Shown: one piece after another, positions 6,691 through 17,400 of the stretch
Position numbering within the stretch: position 1 is the stretch's first letter
How the letters are laid out: every line of letters begins with the position of its first letter
DNA from: an uncultured Chitinophagaceae bacterium
GTDB lineage: Bacteria; Bacteroidota; Bacteroidia; Chitinophagales; Chitinophagaceae
DNA length: 19,801 nt
Direction: 5' to 3'
Assembly: GCA_937900675.1 (NCBI GenBank)
Contig: CALCEA010000119.1
Coordinates: forward strand, 1 to 19,801
Translations under genes and position numbers: made by a program
The notes under the pieces: model-generated
The model's database searches: none
Seen by the model: the letters and a program-made list of their open reading frames with translations, nothing else
Told to the model about the DNA's origin: nothing

Positions 6691-7551
6691 TTATATTTTA
6701 TCAGCCAGTAAGGCTAAAAAAACAATCGGTAAATAAATATAACTGCTAAACATCACACGGCGTGCCGCAGGCACTCCCATGTTCTGATATAATCTAACGC
6801 ATTGTACCACCATAAAAATGTTGGCAACTAACACAACCCACATGCTCCATTCTCCAGTGATGCCTAAGTAATGCGGTAAGAATCCAACAGGGATCATTAA
6901 CACTGCATACATAATAGATTGCACTGCTGTAAATCTTGTAGGACCTTCTTTAGCGGGTAATAATTTAAAACCTACTTTAGAATAATCCTGATGTGCTACC
7001 CAAGCAATCGCCCAAAAATGTGGGAACTGCCAAAGAAATTGCACCAAGAACAATGACCAACCCGCAAAACTAAAATCATCATTTCCCGCTACCCATCCAA
7101 TTAAACATGGAAGTGCTCCTGGAAATGCACCCACTAAAACAGCAATGGAATTTACTTTTTTAAGTGGAGTGTAAATGAAAGCATATAAGAACAAACTAAA
7201 TGCTGATACCAAGGCAGAAGACAGATTAAAATAGTACCACATTAAAGCGACACCCAAAATACCTGTGATCAATGCAAAAAGAAAAGCGTGCTGTTGAGAC
7301 ATGCGGCCAGAAGCCACTGGTCTATTCGCTGTGCGTTTCATTTGTGCATCCGTATCTTTTTCAACTGCTTGATTGATTGCGTTTGCGCTACCCGTAATAC
7401 AAAGACCTGCGAAAGTTAAAATCAAAATCATCGTCCAGTCATAGCTAGCTACTTTCGGAGCCAACATATAACAAATTACGCAAGTGAACACCACAGTAAA
7501 ACTGAGGGTAAACTTCATCAACTGCGCGTAATTTTTTAAAATCTCTTTCAC
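6691..7551 (-). CDS. ctaB: Protohaem IX farnesyltransferase (haem O synthase) CtaB
   Basis: CtaB attaches a farnesyl group to haem B to give haem O, the precursor of the haem A used by subunit I. The 286-residue polytopic protein belongs to the UbiA prenyltransferase superfamily. The first acidic motif reads EKDTDAQMKRTANRP (64-78), with Glu64 and Asp68 in the places of the usual Asp pair that binds the prenyl diphosphate magnesium. The FLWQFPHFWAIAW segment is the usual CtaB haem-side loop. The start is GTG 7551. The in-frame codon two upstream is the ctaD stop (TAA, ACC, GTG), so no earlier start is possible and only three bases separate the genes. Translational coupling to ctaD is likely. 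I see no haem A synthase gene in the window. Confidence 0.95.
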   Translation of the reverse strand: MKEILKNYAQLMKFTLSFTVVFTCVICYMLAPKVASYDWTMILILTFAGLCITGSANAINQAVEKDTDAQMKRTANRPVASGRMSQQHAFLFALITGILGVALMWYYFNLSSALVSAFSLFLYAFIYTPLKKVNSIAVLVGAFPGALPCLIGWVAGNDDFSFAGWSLFLVQFLWQFPHFWAIAWVAHQDYSKVGFKLLPAKEGPTRFTAVQSIMYAVLMIPVGFLPHYLGITGEWSMWVVLVANIFMVVQCVRLYQNMGVPAARRVMFSSYIYLPIVFLALLADKI

Positions 7552-7554
7552 GGT

Positions 7555-9360
7555 TTAGTGGCTACTAGATTCATCTGCACCAACTGGAACGTCTTGCGGG
7601 ATGAAGTCTTTTCCATCTTTACCATAATCATAAGCCCAACGATGAACTTCAGGAATCTCACCAGGCCAGTTACCGTGACCAGGATTGATTGGTGTAGTCC
7701 ACTCTAAAGTATTTGCTTCCCAAGGATTTTGAGTAGTTACTTTACGACCTTTGAATATTGAATAGAAGAAATTAATTAAGAATAAAATTTGAACAGCAAA
7801 AACAATCATTGATACAGTGCTGATGAAACGGTTCAATTCAGCAAATTGTTTAAAGCTCTCCCAAATACTAAAATCAAAATAACGACGAGGCATACCTGCT
7901 AAACCTTCGTAGTGCATAGGCCAGAAGATTAAATAAGCACCAGCCATTGTTACCCAGAAATGGATATAACCTAAAGAGTTATTTAAATAACGACCATACA
8001 TTTTAGGGAACCAGTGGTACACACCTGCGAACATACCAAACATAGAAGCCACACCCATTACAATATGGAAATGCGCAATTACGAAATAAGTATCGTGTAA
8101 GTGAATATCCAATGCAGCGTTACCTAACCAAATACCTGTTAAACCACCAGAGATAAATAAACTCACAAAACCAATTGCGAATAACATTGCTGGAGTAAAA
8201 CGAATATTACCTCTCCATAAAGTAGTTAACCAGTTAAATACTTTGATAGCAGAAGGAACGGCAATTAATAAAGTTAATAGTACGAAGATAGATCCTAAGA
8301 AAGGATTCAATCCTGTAACGAACATGTGGTGCGCCCATACTAAGAAGGCCAATACAGCAATAGCGAATAAAGAACCCAACATCGCCATATAACCGAAGAT
8401 TGGTTTACGAGAGTTGATAGACATAATCTCAGATACCATACCCATGGCAGGTAATAAGATAATGTATACCTCAGGGTGACCTAAGAACCAGAATAAGTGT
8501 TGGTATAAAATAGCACTACCACCTTCGTTAGATAATGCACCCACACCATTCACGAAAATATCAGATAGATAGAAAGATGTTCCAAAGTTTCTATCAAAAA
8601 TTAATAAGATAAAACCAGATAATAATACAGGGAAAGACAATACACCTAACACTGCAGTAAAGAACAATGCCCAGATAGTTAAAGGTAAACGAGTCATGCT
8701 CATTCCTTTAGTACGCATGTTCAAAATAGTAGCGATATAGTTCAAACCTCCTAATAAAGAAGATACTACGAATAAAGCCATTGCAATAATCCATAAGTCC
8801 ATACCAGTTTTAGAACCTGGAGATGCATCACCCAATGCAGACAATGGAGGATAAGCAGTCCAACCACCACTGAATGGTCCTGTCTCTACAAACATAGAAG
8901 ATAACATTACCACACTAGCAGCTAAGAAGAACCAGTAAGATAACATATTCATGAAAGGAGATGCCATATCTCTTGCACCTACTTGTAATGGAATTAAGAA
9001 GTTCGCGAAAGTACCAGATAAACCTGCAGTTAATACAAAGAATACCAATACAGTACCGTGCGTAGTCACCAAAGCATAATATGCTTCAGGAGTAATTTGA
9101 CCACCTTTAGCCCATTTACCCAAGATAGATTCTAACCAAGGGAAACTTGCATCAGGATAACCTAATTGCAAACGGAAAAGTACACTCATTAAACCACCTA
9201 GTACCGCCCATACCATACCAGTGATCAAGAATTGCTTCGCGATCATTTTATGGTCTTGACTAAATACATATTTAGTTAAGAATGTATCATGGTGTTCGTG
9301 ATGTCCGTGATCATCGTGACCATGACTATCGTGTCCATGTAAAGTTGCTTCGTGACTCAT
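7555..9360 (-). CDS. ctaD: Cytochrome c oxidase subunit I (haem a, haem a3/CuB)
   Basis: This 601-residue protein is the catalytic core that reduces oxygen to water and pumps protons. Residues visible by family knowledge are His101 (low-spin haem a), GHPEVY (294-299) with CuB ligand His295, channel glutamate Glu297 and cross-linked Tyr299, and CuB ligands His344/His345. HDTYFVIAHFH (422-432) contains His430 (haem a3) and His432 (haem a). The GHPEVY motif with its Glu puts it in the A1 type. About 12 helices are present. The first 24 residues contain ten histidines in HGHD/HHEHH clusters, an extramembrane extension not needed for catalysis. The gene starts at ATG 9360, 29 bases after subunit II, and ends three bases before the ctaB GTG. 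Confidence 0.97.
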   Translation of the reverse strand: MSHEATLHGHDSHGHDDHGHHEHHDTFLTKYVFSQDHKMIAKQFLITGMVWAVLGGLMSVLFRLQLGYPDASFPWLESILGKWAKGGQITPEAYYALVTTHGTVLVFFVLTAGLSGTFANFLIPLQVGARDMASPFMNMLSYWFFLAASVVMLSSMFVETGPFSGGWTAYPPLSALGDASPGSKTGMDLWIIAMALFVVSSLLGGLNYIATILNMRTKGMSMTRLPLTIWALFFTAVLGVLSFPVLLSGFILLIFDRNFGTSFYLSDIFVNGVGALSNEGGSAILYQHLFWFLGHPEVYIILLPAMGMVSEIMSINSRKPIFGYMAMLGSLFAIAVLAFLVWAHHMFVTGLNPFLGSIFVLLTLLIAVPSAIKVFNWLTTLWRGNIRFTPAMLFAIGFVSLFISGGLTGIWLGNAALDIHLHDTYFVIAHFHIVMGVASMFGMFAGVYHWFPKMYGRYLNNSLGYIHFWVTMAGAYLIFWPMHYEGLAGMPRRYFDFSIWESFKQFAELNRFISTVSMIVFAVQILFLINFFYSIFKGRKVTTQNPWEANTLEWTTPINPGHGNWPGEIPEVHRWAYDYGKDGKDFIPQDVPVGADESSSH

Positions 9361-9389
9361 ACCGTTCTATTTATAAAATTTTTCTTTAA

Positions 9390-10427
9390 TTATTTTTTTG
9401 CTGTTGCTGTGCTATCAGTTACTACTGGAGCTGCAGTAGGATCTTTCTCAGGGAATGCTGTGAAATACTGAGGCTTTTGTTTAGCCAACCATAAATCATA
9501 TTCTTCCTGATCTACTACTTCAATAATACCTTTCATAGAGTAGTGACCATTACCACACATTTGATCACAAGAAATTTCATAAGCGAAATTAGGATTACCT
9601 GTTTTCTCTCTCATTTCTTTAGTAGTGTACTTAGGAGTAAACCACATGGTTGTTGGAATACCAGGAACAGCATCCATCTTTAAACGGAAATGAGATAAAC
9701 CTACATCATGCACCACATCTCTAGAACCAATAATTAATTTAACAGGTTGGCCTTTTACTACATACATAGTTTGCTCTGTTAAGATATCGTCTTGTGCATA
9801 TTTATCATCCCAGATAATACCAACAGAGTTAGTAGCTGGATCAATATTTTTATAATACTTCTTACCGAAGATATTGTCGTGACCTGGGTAACGGAAGATC
9901 CATCCAAATTGCTTACCTGTTACTTCCACCACCATCGCACCTTTTGGAGGTTCGCCAGTAAAGAAGAACCAGTTTCTTAAACCGAAGATTACTAGAACTG
10001 TTAAAGTGATTGCAGGAATCGCAGTCCAGATTAACTCCAACTTAGTGCTATGCGCAAAGAAGAAAGCTTTTCTGTTTTCGTTTTCTTGGTATTTATAAGC
10101 AAACCAGAATAATAAAACTTGAGTAACCACAAATACAATACCAGTGATGGTTAAAGTAATCCAAAGCATTTGGTCTACTTTCTCCCCTTGAACACTCGCT
10201 GCACCTTGTGCTAATAAAGTTTTACCGTATAGGTATTCATTACAAACATACACGCCTAAGAATCCTAATACTAAAAACACAATCATCAAGAAACCATTGA
10301 TCTTGTTGTTTTGTTTACGACTTGCTTCCTCACCTTTCAATATGGAAACATACTCACTCGCCTTGGCAATTTGGAAAATCACCACAAAGATGAGAACGAT
10401 GATTGCTATGGATAAATATAAACTCAT
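9390..10427 (-). CDS. ctaC: Cytochrome c oxidase subunit II (CuA)
   Basis: Subunit II receives electrons at its binuclear CuA centre and passes them to haem a. The 345-residue protein carries all CuA ligands: His240 in VVHDVG, then Cys287, Cys291, His295 and Met298 in CDQMCGNGHYSM. There are two usual helices (about 88-110 and 130-150). Two additional N-terminal hydrophobic segments (4-20 and 45-62) precede them, separated by a charged stretch around ASEYVSILKGEE. No lipobox and no C-terminal CxxCH cytochrome c domain are present, so this is aa3-type rather than caa3-type. The reductant is therefore an external haem, plausibly on ActA or ActE encoded upstream. It lies 27 bases after actF. Confidence 0.96.
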   Translation of the reverse strand: MSLYLSIAIIVLIFVVIFQIAKASEYVSILKGEEASRKQNNKINGFLMIVFLVLGFLGVYVCNEYLYGKTLLAQGAASVQGEKVDQMLWITLTITGIVFVVTQVLLFWFAYKYQENENRKAFFFAHSTKLELIWTAIPAITLTVLVIFGLRNWFFFTGEPPKGAMVVEVTGKQFGWIFRYPGHDNIFGKKYYKNIDPATNSVGIIWDDKYAQDDILTEQTMYVVKGQPVKLIIGSRDVVHDVGLSHFRLKMDAVPGIPTTMWFTPKYTTKEMREKTGNPNFAYEISCDQMCGNGHYSMKGIIEVVDQEEYDLWLAKQKPQYFTAFPEKDPTAAPVVTDSTATAKK

Positions 10428-10454
10428 AATCGTATTCTTATAAATATTTTAAAA

Positions 10455-11684
10455 TTAAGTGTGGTGAATAATACTTTCTTTTAAGAAAGGATGATACTTC
10501 GCGATCAAAGGCTTGCTTGCCAATGCACGAGCAGTCATCAAAATCATAACGCCCACAAAGAAAGTTAACACACCGAAATCCAACCAACCTAAACTCACGT
10601 GCTCTTTCATTAAGCTACCCATCACCATTTGATAAAAATCAATCCAGTGACCAAATAAAATTACCACCGCCATTAAAGCCATTAAAGTGAAGTTTCTCTT
10701 TGCAGAACGCTTCATTAAGATTAATAATGGTGCTAAGAAGTTTACAATTAAGTTTAAGAAGAAGATAGGCTTATAAGCACCTTGAACTCTGTGCTTAAAG
10801 TAAACTGTTTCTTCAGGAATATTTGCATACCAAATAAGCATGTATTGAGAGAACCATAAATAAGTCCAGAAAATAGAGAATGCAAACATGAACTTACCCA
10901 TATCGTGTAAGTGCTCGCTGTTAGACAATTCCATATATCCTTTGTTCTTCATGTAGATTAACCATAATGCTACTAAAGACATACCTGCTACGAAAGAACT
11001 AGCAAAAGTGTACCAGCTATACATAGTAGAATACCAATGTGCATCGATACTCATTAACCATAACCAAGGAATAGTAGAAGCTACAGTTAAACCAAACCAT
11101 ACTAAGAAGAAACCAGCACCCACCATGCTCTTAATATTAAATGCATGTGCAGTAGCAGCGTCCATTGGACCTTGATCTGCTTCGTTGCTAATTTTTCTCA
11201 TTCTATATCCGAAGTAAGACCATAATGTAATAGTCAAAGTAGTCCATACAATAAAGAAAGTAGGATTCAAGAATCCAGTCTTACCTTTTAAGATAGGATC
11301 TTTCATCACTGCTTCATGATCTAACCAATGGTAGATATGATGCTTATCTCCTAACACTACAAACATTAACACTGCAAAAGTAATCGTACCAAATACAGGA
11401 ACTAAAGTAGAGATTGCTTCTGCAATTCTTCTGAAAGATTGCATCCAAGCAGCTTGTGCCATGGTGCTAAAACAAATAAAGAACATAGCAGCGTTACACA
11501 CTAGGGTCCAGAAAATAGTGTTGTACATTAAAGTACCCCAAAAATGCACTTGCTCATGCTCATCGGTACTAAAGCCTTTTGTAAACATACCATACAATAA
11601 GGCAGCTCCGCCAATGCCGATTAAAGCATAGGCCCAAGTTTTCAGTGTACCAGGAATTTCAAATTGCTCTTTAATAGATGCCAT
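10455..11684 (-). CDS. actF: Alternative complex III subunit ActF (NrfD-like membrane subunit)
   Basis: The 409-residue polytopic protein has about ten hydrophobic helices. It resembles the NrfD/PsrC-type quinone-interacting family in the shorter ActF form. In characterised ACIII the two NrfD-like subunits, ActC and ActF, form the membrane core. ActC holds the main quinol site, and both have been proposed to take part in proton movement. Those statements are family knowledge. What is visible here is the length, the helix count, a short cytosolic N-terminus and the position right after actE. It starts at ATG 11684 and ends with IIHHT. No redox cofactor motif is present, as expected. Confidence 0.92.
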   Translation of the reverse strand: MASIKEQFEIPGTLKTWAYALIGIGGAALLYGMFTKGFSTDEHEQVHFWGTLMYNTIFWTLVCNAAMFFICFSTMAQAAWMQSFRRIAEAISTLVPVFGTITFAVLMFVVLGDKHHIYHWLDHEAVMKDPILKGKTGFLNPTFFIVWTTLTITLWSYFGYRMRKISNEADQGPMDAATAHAFNIKSMVGAGFFLVWFGLTVASTIPWLWLMSIDAHWYSTMYSWYTFASSFVAGMSLVALWLIYMKNKGYMELSNSEHLHDMGKFMFAFSIFWTYLWFSQYMLIWYANIPEETVYFKHRVQGAYKPIFFLNLIVNFLAPLLILMKRSAKRNFTLMALMAVVILFGHWIDFYQMVMGSLMKEHVSLGWLDFGVLTFFVGVMILMTARALASKPLIAKYHPFLKESIIHHT

Positions 11685-11704
11685 CTTTTCTCTTTTAAAA
11701 ATTT

Positions 11705-12304
11705 TTATTTAGAAGCTTTTGCAGCTGCTTGTTTGTTCTTGATATATTTAATCACCATCCATCTTTGACGCTTGCTTAATTGAGAAGCATAAGAACCCAT
11801 CAAGTTCTTACCGTATGCAACTGAATAAAACATTTGACCTTCAGGCATGCTCTCATACTTCACATCACCCACTAACATTGCAGGCTTAGCAGCATAAGGA
11901 CCATTACCATCTTTATACAAAGGACCGTTACCATCTAATTTAGCACCGTGACAAATACCACAGTTAATTAAATATAAACGCTCCGCTTCTTTAGCTTGTG
12001 CTTCTGTTAAAGAATCAATTGGATTCACAACAGATTTAGACAAAGTATAATTAGTAGTATCACCTGCAGCATCTTTAGCATAAGGGAAAGGCATTTCTTG
12101 ACCACGAGCAATTGTACCAGCTACTGGACGAGCATCATAGTGAATACCTTTTTCTGTTAAATTGCTATGATCAGCATAAGATTCATACGCACGGCTATAC
12201 GCCATATCTGGCATATAGATAGAACCTGGCTTGCGCTTAACATCGCTACAGCTAGTTAACACAACTACTGCAGTTAAAAATGTGATTGCTAAAAATTTAT
12301 TCAT
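11705..12304 (-). CDS. actE: Alternative complex III subunit ActE (monohaem cytochrome c lipoprotein)
   Basis: The 199-residue protein begins with a lipoprotein signal peptide. Its lipobox ends LTSC, so Cys19 should be lipidated and anchor the protein on the periplasmic face. A single haem c motif CGICH (115-119) follows the helix AERLYLIN. Met169 in GKNLMGSY is a good candidate for the sixth haem ligand. In ACIII, ActE is a monohaem subunit thought to lie near the electron exit towards the oxidase. It lies between actD and actF in the normal act order and is 20 bases upstream of actF. The first 100 residues have no recognised domain and probably wrap other subunits. Confidence 0.94.
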   Translation of the reverse strand: MNKFLAITFLTAVVVLTSCSDVKRKPGSIYMPDMAYSRAYESYADHSNLTEKGIHYDARPVAGTIARGQEMPFPYAKDAAGDTTNYTLSKSVVNPIDSLTEAQAKEAERLYLINCGICHGAKLDGNGPLYKDGNGPYAAKPAMLVGDVKYESMPEGQMFYSVAYGKNLMGSYASQLSKRQRWMVIKYIKNKQAAAKASK

Positions 12305-12341
12305 TCGAGTTCTTTTATAATTTTCTTTAGTTGGGTTTGAA

Positions 12342-12926
12342 CTATGCTAATTGCTTTTGATTATACAAATCGTCCTCTTTGTCATAAGTACCAAACCACC
12401 ATCCGTCTTCAGCTACTTGTGTTTCAGTTTCAACAGCACCATTTGATTTTAATAACGCTTGTAAATCGTCTGCATTGGTTTTATCTGTGCATTCAATTAC
12501 CATTACAAATAAATCGTCTGTTGCTCTTTTATGAAAATGATGTTTCTTAACACCTGGTGCTAATTGACACAAATAACAAAAAGTCAATACCATACCTACT
12601 GCTGCAAATAATACAGTCAATTCAAAAATGATAGGTATCCATGCTGGTAAAGCAAAGTGAGGTTTACCACCAATATTCAAAGGCCAATCTTTTGTGAAGA
12701 TCCAGCTAATGCAGCTGATAGCAGTAGTTGTACCAGTGATACCGTAGATAAAGCCTGCAGTGTGTAAGCTCGTTTCACGCATACCCAAAGCGTGGTCTAA
12801 ACCATGCACCGGGAAAGGTGTGTACACATCTTTGATTTTATAACCAGCGGTACGCACTTGCTTTACTGCTGGAAATAAAGTTGCTTCATCATCAAAACAA
12901 CCTACTACAAATTTCTTTTGTGCCAT
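12342..12926 (-). CDS. actD: Alternative complex III subunit ActD (DUF3341)
   Basis: The 194-residue protein matches the DUF3341 family. It has a soluble N-terminal domain with FDDEATLFPAV (11-21) and the PFPVHGLDHALG signature (38-49). Two membrane helices follow (about 55-78 and 94-120), then a soluble C-terminal domain. ActD carries no cofactor. In known ACIII structures it is a small integral subunit with cytoplasmic domains. The gene lies in the standard place between actC and actE, 24 bases after actC. Identity is supported by sequence and by context. Confidence 0.93.
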   Translation of the reverse strand: MAQKKFVVGCFDDEATLFPAVKQVRTAGYKIKDVYTPFPVHGLDHALGMRETSLHTAGFIYGITGTTTAISCISWIFTKDWPLNIGGKPHFALPAWIPIIFELTVLFAAVGMVLTFCYLCQLAPGVKKHHFHKRATDDLFVMVIECTDKTNADDLQALLKSNGAVETETQVAEDGWWFGTYDKEDDLYNQKQLA

Positions 12927-12950
12927 ATATTTCTATTTCTATATTCTTAA

Positions 12951-14390
12951 TTAATGAGCGTGATTATGTGCAAACTCTTCAGCAGTTTCTGCTTCTAAAT
13001 TTGTCATACCTGGTTTATAAGATTCACCACTGCGTTTTAATACATACTTAATTTCTGCTACCGCAATTACTGGGAAGTATTTAGCGAATAAGAAGAAACA
13101 TGTAAAGAATAAACCGAAGGTTCCCATATAAAAACCAATCTCCCAAATAGTAGGGCTGTAATACACAGACCAGCTAGAAGGTAAGTAGTCACGATATAAA
13201 GAAGTTACAATAATTACGAAACGCTCAAACCACATACCGATATTCACGATGATGCTCATGAAGAAAGTAACAAATACATTTCTTCTCATTTTTCTGCTCC
13301 AGAAAATTTGTGGAGAGATTACATTACAAGCCATCATACCCCAATAGCTCCAACCATAAGGGCTAAATAAATAAGCACGAGAATACCAGAAAGTATAACC
13401 CTCATATTTATTTTGAGAATACCAACCCATGAACAATTCTGTTAAGTAAGCGATACCAACAATAGAACCTGTTAATACAATTACTTTATTCATTAAGTCG
13501 ATGTGACCAATGGTGATATAGTCTTCTAATCCAAATACTTTTCTTACAATCACTAACAAACTTTGTACCATCGCGAATCCAGAGAAGATCGCACCAGCAA
13601 CGAAGTAAGGAGGGAAGATAGTAGTATGCCATCCAGGAATTACTGAAGTAGCGAAGTCAAAAGATACGATAGTGTGTACTGACAATACTAATGGAGTAGA
13701 TAAACCTGCTAACACTAAAGATAAACTCTCGTGTCTTTGCCAATGTTTAGTAGAACCAGTCCAACCAAAAGCAGCAATACCATATAATTTTTTACGCAAT
13801 TTGGTGAAAGCTCTATCACGCACTGTTGCAAAGTCAGGTAATAAACCAGAGTACCAGAACAATAAAGAAACAGTGAAGTAAGTAGAGATCGCAAATACAT
13901 CCCATAATAAAGGAGAGTTAAAGTTCACCCATAATGGACCACGAGAGTTAGGATAAGGCATTACAAAGAAAGCCATCCAAACACGACCCATGTGGAAGAT
14001 AGGGAATTGACCCGCACACATAACGGCGAAAATCGTCATCGCTTCCGCAGCACGATTCACACCAGTTCTCCAACCTTGACGGAACAATAACAATACAGCA
14101 GAGATCAAAGTACCAGCGTGACCGATACCAACCCACCAAACGAAGTTGGTGATATCCCAACCCCATCCAATTGTTTTGTTCAAGTTCCACTGACCAATAC
14201 CGTAAGTTACCTCACGATAAACGCTGTACACACCAAACATTAATAAGGTAACAGCGATGTAAAAACCAATATACCACAAACGAGTAGGCTTGGCTTCAAT
14301 AGGTCGCACGATGTCTTCAGTTACTTGCTTGTAGGTTTTTTCACCATACACCAAAGGTTCGCGCAGTTGTGATTCGTACTTTATATGCAT
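12951..14390 (-). CDS. actC: Alternative complex III subunit ActC (NrfD-like quinol-oxidising subunit)
   Basis: The 479-residue protein is a large NrfD/PsrC-type integral membrane subunit with around ten helices. It has highly aromatic loops, for example GYTFWYSRAYLFSPYGWSY around the middle of the second half. In ACIII, ActC sits under the ActB iron-sulphur domain and contains the proposed quinol oxidation site and a proton path. This role is established for the family and inferred here. The N-terminal 35 residues and the C-terminus are extramembrane. The tail ends AHNHAH, one of several His-rich ends in this operon. It starts at ATG 14390, 37 bases after actB. Confidence 0.94.
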   Translation of the reverse strand: MHIKYESQLREPLVYGEKTYKQVTEDIVRPIEAKPTRLWYIGFYIAVTLLMFGVYSVYREVTYGIGQWNLNKTIGWGWDITNFVWWVGIGHAGTLISAVLLLFRQGWRTGVNRAAEAMTIFAVMCAGQFPIFHMGRVWMAFFVMPYPNSRGPLWVNFNSPLLWDVFAISTYFTVSLLFWYSGLLPDFATVRDRAFTKLRKKLYGIAAFGWTGSTKHWQRHESLSLVLAGLSTPLVLSVHTIVSFDFATSVIPGWHTTIFPPYFVAGAIFSGFAMVQSLLVIVRKVFGLEDYITIGHIDLMNKVIVLTGSIVGIAYLTELFMGWYSQNKYEGYTFWYSRAYLFSPYGWSYWGMMACNVISPQIFWSRKMRRNVFVTFFMSIIVNIGMWFERFVIIVTSLYRDYLPSSWSVYYSPTIWEIGFYMGTFGLFFTCFFLFAKYFPVIAVAEIKYVLKRSGESYKPGMTNLEAETAEEFAHNHAH

Positions 14391-14427
14391 TGTCGTCTAT
14401 TTCTAAAATTTTAAATAACTCTTATTA

Positions 14428-17400
14428 TTAATGAGCAGCTTCGTGTTTTTCTAATTGTTTAGTTTCAGCATGTGCTTCTGCTTTTTCACCATGAGCTTCA
14501 GCCTCTCCTGCATTTCTTACTTTCGCTAAGTAAGTCACATTTGGTAAAACATGTAATTGCTCTAACACAGTAAAGTTTCTGTTAGGATTCTCTGCTCTCA
14601 CCATAGTGATAGCACTGTGCTTATCGTTAGCGTTACCAAAGCTGATTGCATTTGTAGGACAAGATTGTTGACATGCTACTTTGATATCGCTATCAATCAT
14701 TGGACGAGAAGCTTTCTTCGCTTCCAATTTAGCAGCTTGTAATCTTTGAACACAGAAAGAACATTTTTCAATCACACCACGAGATCTAACAGTAACATCT
14801 GGATTTAATACCATTCTAGTTAAATCATCGTTCATGTTCATTACAACATCGTTCACTTCACCTTCTTGGTTATTAGGGAAGCTATCTGCACCAGTGTAAT
14901 CAGCCCAGTTAAAACGACGAACTTTGAAAGGACAGTTGTTCGCGCAATAACGAGTACCAATACATCTGTTATAAGTCATTTGGTTTAAACCTTCAGAAGA
15001 GTGGTTAGTTGCAGCCACTGGACAAACATTCTCACAAGGAGCGTTATCACAATGTTGACACATCAATGGTTGGAATACCACATTTGGATTATCCATATCA
15101 CCACTGAAATATTTGTCAATTCTTAACCAATGCATTTCATGACCGCGTAATACTTCAGGCTTACCTACTACAGCAACATTGTTTTCTGCATTACATGCTA
15201 CCACGCAAGCACCACAACCATTACAAGCATTTAAGTCAACATTCATTCCCCACTTAATACCTGGACGATCATATACTGGATAAATAGTAGCGTCTTTTTC
15301 AAAGTTCGCTAATACTTCTTCGTTAGTCATTTTATCTCCACCAGCCATTTGACCTCTGTATTCATTTGCACGCTCTTCTCTGATTTCAGTTGGATGTGCA
15401 ATGAAAGAAGCCAATGATAATTCTTTCATCACTTCTGTACGATTACCTTGAGTTGTATCGTAACGGAAATGTGTTTGAGTTAAAGCCACTGGATAAGTTT
15501 GATCAGTCAATGTTAATGTAACATTGCTATTATCAAAAGAAACTGTTTGACCATTAAAGTTGGCTAGAGGGAAGGCATTTTTACCTGTACCAATAACAGA
15601 CTTACCTAAAGAATCGATACGACCATAACCCACAGCGATACCCACTGTGTTAGGATGTGTACCCGGAATAATTAATACAGGTAATTCGATAGACACTTTA
15701 CCTGCAGTTAATTTAACTACTTTCTTAGGAGGTTGTACTTCGTAAGCATCTGCTTGACCACCATTGTTTAAATCAATGTTCAACAATGTTCTTGCCATTG
15801 CAGGTGATACTATAATATAGTTATCCCAAGTAGCACGAGTAACTGGATCAGGTAATTCTTGTAACCAAGGGTTAGCTGCACCTTGACCAGCACCGATACC
15901 TACTTTTTGGTATAAGGCTAATTCAATTTTTGTTGATGGCTTGCTTGCAGCAACTGCACTTGTAGCAGCAGCAACAGCAGCACCGTTAATGCTAGCACCA
16001 GCGATAGAAGGTGTTTCAGGATTGATCACACCCGCTTGTAATGCTTTGTTCCATGCATTCTCAGAACCTAATTTAGTAGACCAGAAATTCTTAACATAGT
16101 TAATGTATTCTGTTGTGTTACCAGACCATTTTAATAAACTGTCTTGGAAAGCACGCGTCTTAAATAAAGGAGCGATAGTTGGTTGAATAAAAGAGATATG
16201 ACCAGATACTGGTTCAGCATCTCCCCAACTTTCTAAATAATGATGATCAGGAATTACATATTTACAAACAGCAGCAGTTTCATCTAACTTACCACTGAAA
16301 GAAATCGTTGTTTTAACTTTTGATAAAGCAGATTTAAACGCCTCTGCAGCAGGCCAAGTATATACTGGGTTAGCACCGTAGAATAATACAGCGTTTACTT
16401 TACCAGCGTTCATCTCATCCACTAATGTTGCAAATTCACTATCAATACCTTGACGATAGTTTACCGTTGCACCAAAATTAATTGTTGTACCATTTGCACC
16501 AATAGCATCGTTGATAGCGTTCACTAAAATTTGAACATTCACATCATTGCTACCAGCAACTACTACTGCAGCGCCTTTGTTTTCTGTCAATGCTTTAGCA
16601 GCAGCTTCGATACCTTTTTTAGTTGCAGCATCAACACCAGTTACTTCAGCACCTTTAACAGCGTTTAATAAACCTAATGCGATCGCACCAATTTCAGAAG
16701 GACGACATAAATATTTTTCATCTGCGTTAGAACCAGTCAAGCTAGCCACTGTTTCAAAGTGGATATGCTTGCTCATCGCAGGAGCTTTCTCATTAATTTT
16801 TTTACCTACAGCATATTGTCTAGCAAATTCTACAGGACTTAACCAAGTACCTAAGAAATCTGCGCTTAAAGAAACAATTGCTTTTGCTTTATCAAAATGA
16901 TAAGAAGGAATGACTCTTTTACCATAAGAAGCTTCGTTTGCTAATAACATACCGCTAAAAGAAACTGCATCGTATGTTACATGCTTGCTACCAGGATGCT
17001 TTGCTAAAAATTCTGCAACAACTGCTTTAGTTGATGGAGAATTTACAGTACTTGTTACAATAACAATATTGCCATTTAATTCACCAGCGATAGCAGTATC
17101 GATTGCTTCGAATGTTGCTTCTTTACCAGCGATTAAAGGGAATCTTAAACGAGCTGTATCATATAAATCTAACACAGAAGCTTGTACTCTTGCAGAAGTA
17201 CCACCGCCTGTGATAGGACTTAAATCATTACCTTCTAATTTAATAGGACGACCATCACGCACTTTAGCAATCACACTCACTACATCACCATCTTGCACAT
17301 AAGTTGTTGCATAATAATCTGCAATACCAGGAACAATATCCTCAGGTTTGTTTGCAAATGGGATAGCCTTTTTAATTGGCATCTCACAGCTAGCAGCTAC

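Noticed and set aside
15950..16010. GCA/GCT-rich triplet runs resembling a microsatellite
   Set aside because: They encode an Ala/Ser-rich linker of ActB with mixed codons and are not a clean tandem repeat.
16547..17302. Plus-strand open frames of 117 and 105 codons opposite actB
   Set aside because: They are antisense shadows of an Ala/Val/Lys-rich coding region and match no family I know.
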